From positions 1 to 27,500 of the forward strand of contig JAHBMJ010003557.1 of the NCBI GenBank assembly GCA_018398765.1: a stretch of 27,500 nt of DNA. The letters are read 5' to 3'. The notes below the pieces were generated by a model, which did not search any database, was not told the origin of the DNA, and worked only from the letters and a program-made list of their open reading frames with translations. Positions 20,961-27,500 of the stretch are shown piece by piece (the stretch's first letter is position 1; every line of letters begins with the position of its first letter). The DNA comes from Chromera velia (taxonomy: Eukaryota > Sar > Chromeraceae). Made by a program: the position numbers and the translations under genes.

Positions 20961-22192
20961 CTAAGCCCCGAGTCTCCCCCCCTCCGCGTCCCTGAAAATG
21001 GTATCGCGGAGGAACCCACGAACACTCTCAATGAAGGGGGCACTCCCTGCAGGGAGGAGCCGTTCTGCCTCTGCACTCTGCAAACAGGCAGACAGACAGA
21101 CAGACAGTGTGCGTGCGTCAATCGATCAGCGACACGCATGATATTGATTCAACTCATGAATAGAGAGGGCAAAAACATGCAGAAGACGCGTTCACGAGGA
21201 GATGTGCTGAGACCTGATCAGCCTCGTGGGTGGTTCTGCCAATTTGAGACGCAATCGAGAAGGAGAGAAAAGAGCCAGAAGTGGAATCAGGCAGTCGAAT
21301 GGACGCAGCACGGAGCAGATTTTGATGGAGGCACACATTGTCAGAATGTCTCTTTCTTGAATCTCTCTGCAGGACGATGGAAAAGACAGAGAGAGAAACA
21401 TTTGACTTTTCTCCTTTCCTCCTCTCGTCTCCCCTCTTCTTTTCTGTTCTTTTACATCACCGTCAGATCTTCTTTTGCGTCTCCTTCGACTCATTCCTGC
21501 GTTACTCTCTGTCCATTCCCGCGCTTTGCTCGTAAATTGGACGTCACTCGATCGTGTTCCTTCGCTGTTTAAAACGCGAATAGAGCGACTGTGTCTCCTT
21601 CGTAAAGACACGGACGACAAGTCGGTCGGTGGGACTTTCCATCCCCCCTTACTTTCTCTTCTGTGCTCTTCTCACATTTGCTCTGCTGCCAACTTCCCCT
21701 AGCCCCTTCCCCCCTCACGTTTGGTGGAATGTTGTCCGTTCTTGCCTTTGGTGCTTCTCTCTCTCTCATCGACCCCCCCCAACAAAAACAAAAACAACAT
21801 CAGTTCCCATGCAGTCAGTCCCCTTTGTTGACCCCATCCGGCCATCTACGCTCTCCCTCTCTCAGTCAGTTCATCTGCCTCCCTCCGTCCTTCCCTGCCA
21901 AATGCACTCAATCAACCAAGCACATTCTCACCCACGGTCAGTTCATCTGCCTCCCTCCGTCCTTCCCTGCCAAATGCACTCAATCAACCAAGCAAGCACA
22001 TTCTCACCCACGGTCAGTTCATCTGCCTCCCTCCGTCCTTCCCTGCCAAATGCACTCAATCAACCAACCAAGCACATTCTCACCCAGTCTCCCTCCCACC
22101 AACCCACCTGAGGTTTATAGAGAAACACAAAAGCCTCCTTCAGCTTTTGCGGAGTGAAGGGAGTGGGGGAGTCAAAGTGGCAACTGATGTGC

Positions 22193-22283
<91 letters not shown>

Positions 22284-22304
22284 AAGAAAGAAAGAAAGAA
22301 AGAA

Positions 22305-22362
<58 letters not shown>

Positions 22363-25300
22363 AAGAAAGAAAGAAAGAAAGGAAAGAAAGAAAGAAAGAA
22401 AGAAAGAGACACACAGAGGGACCACGACTGCTCGAACGAACAGAGAAACTTCAGCACAACAGAGGGAAGAGCAAAAACGCTCATACAAGTCAAAAAAGCT
22501 CTGGAGGAGAAATCGTTTCATCGCCTGCATGGGTTCCTATCGGTTCCACAAGTGCCCCCTTGCTGCTTGCATCGAGACCCTCACTGAAATCCCCTTGGCC
22601 CTCTCCCTCCCTCCCTCTTCCCCTCCCAATGTGAGCAATTCGACTACTTCAACTGCCTCTCGCCTCCACTTATGACAGAGGGACACACGCATAGACAGGC
22701 AGGCAGGCAGGCAGACAGACAGACAGGCAGGCAGGCAGGCAGCAGAGAGAAAACCGAAGAGCGGTCTGTCTTCCAGCCCTCCCACCGAATGAAAGTCCAC
22801 TTTCCCATCTTGTCGACCCAACGTCGGGCAGCCTCGGGTACTGTTTCAAAAACCTGCACGGCGGGCGGTTTGAAAAGAGAGAGGGAGGGGATGCAGGAGA
22901 GAGGAGCAAGAAGGAAAGTCGGGGGAGAGGAATTGAGGGAAAAAGAGAAAGCAGTGGCAAGCGCTCGAATTCTGATGCGAGTCCTCATTCTCCATCCTTC
23001 GTTGCTTTGCACCTCACTAAAAGAGAAGATTTCCTTTTTCTGAAGAGCAACTGCCTAGTAGTTGATACTCCGGTCAAGACCTCATACCAACAGATCGAGA
23101 ACAAGTGGAGATTCTTGTGCGTGCCCACTCGGTTCTCCTTTGCTGTCTCGGGCGGTGACTGCGAAAAGCGCTGTCCTCGTACGTCTTTGAGTGAACGTCG
23201 AGATGCCCTCCGTCCTCTGTCCTGTCTCCACAATTGACTTCCTTCCCTCACCTAGTCACTCACTCACTCACTCACTCACTCACTCACTCACTTACTCTTC
23301 CGCTTCCATCCGATCAGCCCTCTTCCTGCCTGCCTGCCTGACCGACCCATGCCCGAAGTTGTGGAGGCACGTAGTGGGTGTCCAAGCAGAATGTGTAGGC
23401 CTGAGGAACTCCAGGGAAGAAACCGGACCAGGAGACCTCCGCGGGTGCCGAGAGGAAGAAGACCTGGAGAGAGGACGTCAGCCTCTGCTCCGACCTTTGA
23501 GACGAATCCACAAACTGGATACTGTCCGCAGACAGGAGCGTGCGCGACCTCTCGTGAAAGCAGGCAATCTGCATGCACGTATGCATATGCATAAATGCTC
23601 CTGCATGGCTTCTCATACTTCCCTCTCTCATTATACCGGCTCCTCTGTGAATGTTCTCTTCCGATTTGCGCATCCAAAGCGCTTCTCCAAAACCGACGAA
23701 GGGACGGACCACAAAACTCTTCTCGGGTCATCCAAACCGCCGCCCAACACGTCACCCCACTGTCAAGGACGATCCCAAGACGGACAGAAAAAGAGGGAGA
23801 AAGACAGAAAGAAAGAAAGAAAGAAAGAAAGAAAGGAAAGGGAGGGAAATGCCAAAGTAAAAGAGCGCGGAAGCGGGCAGACCAAAAAAGAAAAATGTAT
23901 AGACAGGAGGAGAAAGAAAAAAAAGAACAGATAACTGACTCAATAAATAAATAAAGAAATGAATGAATCAATGAGTGAATGAATGAATGAATGAATGAAA
24001 GAAAGAAAAGAAAGAAAGAAAGAGGGGGAAAGCAAGAAGACAAGAGAGAACGGTGGGGAGAACAGAAAGAGCTGCTCACCCATACACTCGTCTGCTGACC
24101 TCCACAGAGCTTCCGATCGCGGTATCCAAGGAGAACGTCGCGTGTTTGATTTCCTTTGAGAACGGAGGTTCCGCATCGTCAGTCAGAACCCCGTCAACAC
24201 GGAACCCCAGGGGGAGGGGGAGGGGGAATGAGAACTGACCAGGAGCTACCCAGACCTGATCGATCCATCGATCGATCGAGCAACCAAGAGGGGGGAAATT
24301 TCAATCAACCAAGGGAGCTAGGAAGACGAGGAGGAAAGGAACAAGGAAAGCGGGCAAAGGGAGAAAGAAGGGAAGAGCAAAAGAAAGCAAAGAAGGAAGG
24401 CAGAAAGGAAGAGAGAAAGAAGAAAAATGAAAGATGGATGGATAGAAAGAAAGAAACAAAAAAAGAAATGGAGGGTGGGAGGGAGGGAGAAAGATAACTC
24501 CTGAAAGAGATATATGAAAGAGGTCTTTCAAACCAAACCAAAGTTCCTTCCTTCCTTGCTTCCTTCTCATGCAGGTCGCCCGCCCACCTCGGCATTCGAG
24601 AAGATGTTGGCAAACGCTTTACAAAAGAGCTTGTGCTCCACGGCAGTCACTGGAAGGACAATATACTTTACAGGCTCCGACAGTTCCTGCAGGGTCGCGA
24701 TCGAGGAATGTTTCAAATCATCGTGCTGCAACCGTCTGCACTTCCCAATGTCTTTTGATTTGTGCAGGCGCGCGTGCTGGGGAAAAGCTACGCCTACTGC
24801 GAGGTGAGGATAAAGTTTTGAATGAGGAGACGGACAAAGGGGGGCATTGAAACGAGCGGCAGACGAAAGGGGGGGGATGGAAAGTTGGAAAGGGAGTCGG
24901 GTGAAGAGAGAGTGACACAAGAGGAGGACAATAGCCAGTAGGAGGTGCGGGAGGCCCCTTTCTAACAGACTCGGATGGATTCCATCAGGGCAAATAAGGA
25001 CAATGGTGGATCCAGGCATGGTTGTCTGACTGGCTGCCCAGGGCTCAGGACTGACTTGGAGGAGTTCCAGGCATTCGACTGTAGGGGCGATCTGCAGCAC
25101 ATAGAGGGAGGGTGTGAGCAGGTGAGAAGCCAGACAGGGCAGCCACGAATGGAAGACTGAGAATGAAAGCCACAGAGGTGATGCGAGAATGAAAGGCGCA
25201 GGGGTGATGCGAAGCAGTGAGGACTGACGGGAGCGTAGATGAAGAGACCCCCCTCCTGGAGACGGATAGCGGTCATACGAGTAATCTCAGTGACATTGAG

Positions 25301-25696
25301 AATACCTAATGTCTGTTCAAATATCCAAACATCCCGCTCGACTTCCCGCCTCACTGTCGGTCTCTTCACGTATGGACTCCAGATTGGATTGAAGAACTCC
25401 TGCTTCGGCCGTGCACCCCCCTTTTTTGCCTCCTCAGTGATCGCGACGATGTCTACTTCCTTAGCCGTCTCCTGAGGGCTTTGAGGCCTCTCCCACGGAA
25501 ACGCAGAACATCTTGAGAGCTTTCTCCACCTGTCTTTAGGGAACAGGGGCCAAGGGTGGTCGAGACGAAAAGCGTCTCTACATCTGCCCCCAGACAGCTG
25601 GAAGGCGCTCGCAGAGTGCGACTGCCAGCTAGTGGTGTTCAAAACAATCAATGAAGCAACAATGAGCGTTGCGTGGGAGAGAAGCAAAGCGGTCAT
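20961..25696 (-). CDS. DUF4336 family protein, likely plastid-targeted
   Basis: Nine exons on the minus strand: 25696-25229, 25091-25056, 24686-24588, 24255-24100, 23568-23347, 23216-23088, 22853-22786, 22192-22108 and 21077-20961. They total 1380 bases, 459 residues, with matching phases. Residues 1-31 form a signal peptide ending ASA before F32 (ASAF), followed by a Ser/Arg-rich stretch, as in complex-plastid presequences. DUF4336 landmarks in order are WIFEQTLGI, GGLFIYAP, PVKYIVLPVTAVEHKLF, NAEVWVAPGQFSFPLPLPL, IACFHERSRTLLSAD, VPEAARRWVDKMGKWTFIR and HISCHFDSPTPF. This uncharacterised family, known from plants, algae and cyanobacteria, is related to the metallo-beta-lactamase fold; a hydrolase role is inference. 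Possible extra phase-0 exons lie at 21760-21653 and 21366-21214. The sixth exon may start nine bases earlier, at 23225. Confidence 0.82.
21866..22088. repeat. Three tandem copies of a 72-76 bp unit in intron
   Basis: The unit begins TCAGTTCATCTGCCTCCCTC and recurs at 21866, 21938 and 22014. The second copy carries an extra AAGC and the third an extra ACCA-type step. The array lies just downstream of exon 22192-22108 on the sense (minus) strand. Confidence 0.9.
22195..22408. repeat. CA/GA/GAAA compound microsatellite before an acceptor
   Basis: On the minus strand this reads TTTC, TC and then TG repeats, ending in GTGCAG, the 3' splice site of exon 22192-22108 of the DUF4336 gene. It makes an exceptionally long pyrimidine-rich tract. 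Confidence 0.9.
22695..22742. repeat. GGCA/GACA microsatellite
   Basis: Tandem GGCA and GACA units lie in the intron between exons 22853-22786 and 22192-22108. Confidence 0.9.
23254..23293. repeat. CACT microsatellite
   Basis: About nine tandem CACT units (GTGA on the sense strand) lie in the intron upstream of exon 23216-23088. Confidence 0.9.
23804..24024. repeat. GAAA and GAAT repeats in intron
   Basis: GAAA repeats near 23804-23838 and 24000-24022, with AATAA and GAAT runs between, fill the intron between exons 24255-24100 and 23568-23347. The sense strand is pyrimidine-rich. A purine-rich plus-strand stretch of the same kind occupies the previous intron (about 24330-24480). Confidence 0.8.
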
Positions 25697-25824
25697 GCTC
25701 CGCACAAAACCGACCTCATTGACACTTTCAAGGCAAATGGATCACTACTGTAGGATAATGGGGATTGGAAGCGGCCGAGGATCACTCTCATGCTGTTCCT
25801 AATATTCGTGGCGTGACCTTGGGT

Positions 25825-26165
25825 ATGGCCCCGGAAAGCGAAGCGGGGGGCACTTACAAAACAGAAATACCCCAGCCCACGCATCTGACGCAAGCAAGCT
25901 TGCGAACGGCCCCGGAAAGCAAGAAAAATGACCACTGCACGATTGACGCACGCCGGCCAGTCGACCGCCCCCCNGCGGAACTCTCCCCCCCCCGGGAAAA
26001 AAGCCCGGGGGTAAGCGCAGATCTAAACCCCATCTGACGCACGCATAGCGCAAATTTGGCCTTTCGGGGCCGGGTTTTTAGTGAAAGACACTGCGCGTGC
26101 ATGCATGGGTGGGCTGGGGTATTTCTTTTTTTTTAAGTGCCCCCCGTTTCGCTTTCCGGGGCCAT
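25825..26165. mobile_element. Foldback or MITE-like inverted-repeat element
   Basis: The arms are 25825-25880 and 26109-26165 and are near-identical inverted copies of about 56 bases: ATGGCCCCGGAAAGCGAA begins the left arm and its complement ends the right. They differ mainly in an A-rich stretch. A partial third copy (GGCCCCGGAAAGCAAG) starts near 25909. The middle holds CATCTGACGC motifs and a hairpin CCCCCGGG/CCCGGGGG at 25989-26011. There is one ambiguous base at 25974. No transposase ORF is visible and I cannot define a target duplication. Confidence 0.6.
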
Positions 26166-26473
26166 GTATACACGCACAGTGTCCTTCGCCAAAGACAAAG
26201 AGAATTAAGCTTTTTTTTCTCTTCTTACATGATCTCAATTTATCATGCTTCTCTGAACCTTTCTCTCTTTCTTTCAGAACTTCAAAAGAAAAAGATTGTC
26301 ATTCGTTTCACCTTGGATCAATGTCCAGTGTGATAGCCCCCCATAAAATCAGTTGAAATCACTTGATTTCCAGCTATTAAATTGCTCTCGCAAATGTGCC
26401 AGATGTTATGTCTGCGCAATTGATCGATCAAGCCCAGAAAGAAGTTCAAAGAACCTCGTGTGAACCGTTCTCA

Positions 26474-26608
26474 GCACAGGCCAGACCTGTGCGGGCTAGC
26501 TAGAGAGGTCTGATGCGCTTCGGCGCTTTCTCTGGAAGCCGCACGTCAGACATTCGGCATTAGAGCGGGAGGCCAATCCTCCGGACATAAATCCTAATCC
26601 TAATCCTA
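26474..26608 (+). repeat. Structured 3' end with ATCCTA tail, candidate non-LTR element end
   Basis: Three hairpins occur in a row: GCACAGG/CCTGTGC (26474-26492), a long one with GTCTGA/TCAGAC at its base (26508-26551) containing the UUCG-type GCGCTTCGGCGC, and GGAGG/CCTCC (26568-26582). They are followed by three tandem ATCCTA units at 26591-26608. A structured 3' UTR followed by a short tandem repeat is typical of non-LTR retrotransposon 3' ends. No reverse transcriptase sequence lies upstream, so the copy would be 5'-truncated. A small structured RNA gene is the alternative. Confidence 0.35.
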
Positions 26609-26983
26609 AAACATATCTTAATATTGTTTCACTTTATTTCATTCAGACACATACATCCGCAGATCTAGACATGCTTTAAACCAGGCTTCAAAAGAATAGT
26701 AAAATATATTTCTGCTCCCATTTGCGTTTCCCATAATTAAAATACAGATGGACACAAAGCGAATACAAGTTGATTCACTTGTTGAAGAAAACATAATCTG
26801 ACTTGCATACATGACATGCAAAGTTCTTTGAGACCGTTTTTGTGGTTGCTTGTTGTATCTACACGGACAGATGCATCTAGAGATGCATGTAGATAGAGAC
26901 GGACGCTCAGCCTGTCATAAAGTTGACTTCGGCCCCTCGTTCAGACCTTCTCCCTGCGAAAGCCAAAAAGACTAACAAAAAGA
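26609..26983. other. AT-rich intergenic DNA
   Basis: I see no gene here. It should contain the 3' UTR of the minus-strand gene ending at 26984. A minus-strand frame of 60 codons near 26639-26821 has no coding character. Confidence 0.3.
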
Positions 26984-27500
26984 TCAAAAAACGATCTCCT
27001 CTCTCAGGCTCCCCGGCGACCCTTTGAAGTCTTCCCGCTGTCCTTCCACTACGAAAGATGCTCTTTCAAGCTCTCTCTCTTTGTCTAGCTCTGGTTCTTC
27101 CCGCAACCGCCCTAGCTCAATTTTCTCTTCTTGCACTGTACGTTCTCCCCGAAAGGGAAAACAGACGGCATGCAAGAAAACCACCCTAGAAAACCACCAG
27201 GGAGGAACTCTGGTGACATGCATAACACTGAACGGAAAGGAACTGCATGGACCACGCATCAATTCAAAGAATCGATTGACGGAATGAAAGAAGAAAGAAA
27301 AGGCCACGTAGATAGAAATGGTGTGATGGATCGATCTAAATGGAGAGGCACCCCGGTGCAGGCTGGGTGGGTGGTACTTTGTTGCATTTATGTCCTCAAC
27401 GAAGCAAGCGACTTACTTGTCTTTGCCTTCTTTCAGTGCAGCAATGTGTGAAGAGAAGCTCAACGTCTCGATGACATTTTCCCATATTCCAAAAGGCATG
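26984..27500 (-). CDS. 3' part of an unknown charged protein, cut by the window edge
   Basis: Two exons are visible on the minus strand. The upstream one runs from the window edge to 27417, reading MPFGIWENVIETLSFSSHIA then ALKEGKD, and ends at a perfect GTAAGT donor in phase 2. The ATG at 27499 may be the start or internal. The last exon reads ERTVQEEKIELGRLREEPEL and on to SLREEIVF-stop at 26984, a charged, probably helical C-terminus. A phase-compatible acceptor is TTTTCTAG, giving exon 27185-26984. Closer AGs at 27156-27148 do not fit the phase unless another exon intervenes. No family is recognised. Confidence 0.5.

Noticed and set aside
20868-21572. 234-codon plus-strand frame with coding-like pieces
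   Set aside because: It has no ATG start and overlaps the last DUF4336 exon and a candidate exon on the minus strand, which fit splice phase and family order better.
22195-22408. CRISPR-like or coding repeat array
   Set aside because: Plain di- and tetranucleotide microsatellite without spacers.
22420-22672. Two minus-strand pseudo-exons (about 22672-22590 and 22524-22420)
   Set aside because: They look coding, but their phase cannot join the next exon. Splicing 22786 directly to 22192 recreates the family motif TFIR-HISCHFDSP.
23600-24079. Long minus-strand ORF rich in Phe, Leu and Ser
   Set aside because: It runs through GAAA/GAAT repeats and an intron of the DUF4336 gene; the real exon there is in another frame.
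26508-26551. Hammerhead-ribozyme-like CTGATG next to a hairpin
   Set aside because: The conserved GAAA after stem II and the cleavage-site layout are absent.
26591-26608. ATCCTA units as telomeric repeat
   Set aside because: Only three six-base units, unlike the usual TTTAGGG or TTAGGG arrays; better read as a retroelement tail.

Overview
The window looks like intron-rich nuclear DNA from a photosynthetic protist. All three reconstructions that give a full protein, and two partial ones, use GT-AG introns with preserved codon phase, and most acceptors end in TGCAG. The DUF4336-type gene starts with a signal peptide followed by an ASAF motif, which is typical of proteins sent to complex red-lineage plastids. 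My best guess is a chromerid alga (Chromera-like alveolate). That is inference from gene content, splice sites and TGCATGCA promoter motifs, not a database match.

Layout. 3-458 (-): fragment of a retroelement reverse transcriptase. 768-1688 (-): secreted HAD/DUF2608-like protein. 1689-2614: divergent promoter region with TGCATGCA, GCGGCCGC and repeated CGATCATCGATC. 2615-7651 (+): seven-exon coiled-coil protein with a possible GAS2-like domain and a Pro-rich tail. 7652-8839: AT-rich convergent intergenic region with a tRNA-like remnant and a palindromic tandem repeat. 8840-10435 (-) and 11507-16349 (-): two charged coiled-coil genes that might be one gene; the join between them is unresolved. 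14347-15023 (+): possible gene nested in an intron of the second. 16350-16861: second divergent promoter region, with a 30-bp GC palindrome and TGCATGCA clusters. 16862-18091 (+): intronless type II membrane glycosyltransferase-like protein. 18092-20960: microsatellites and AT-rich DNA holding a complete 881-bp non-autonomous hAT-like element with a perfect 8-bp target duplication. 20961-25696 (-): nine-exon DUF4336 plastid-type protein. 25697-26983: a foldback element and a structured 3' end resembling a non-LTR retrotransposon tail. 26984-27500 (-): 3' part of another gene running off the window.

The genes do not form an obvious pathway; they are separate eukaryotic transcription units. The most informative results are the exon reconstructions, where lengths and phases add up to open proteins although no single ORF shows them, and the mobile-element ends. 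Introns are loaded with microsatellites, several of which sit as pyrimidine tracts directly before 3' splice sites.
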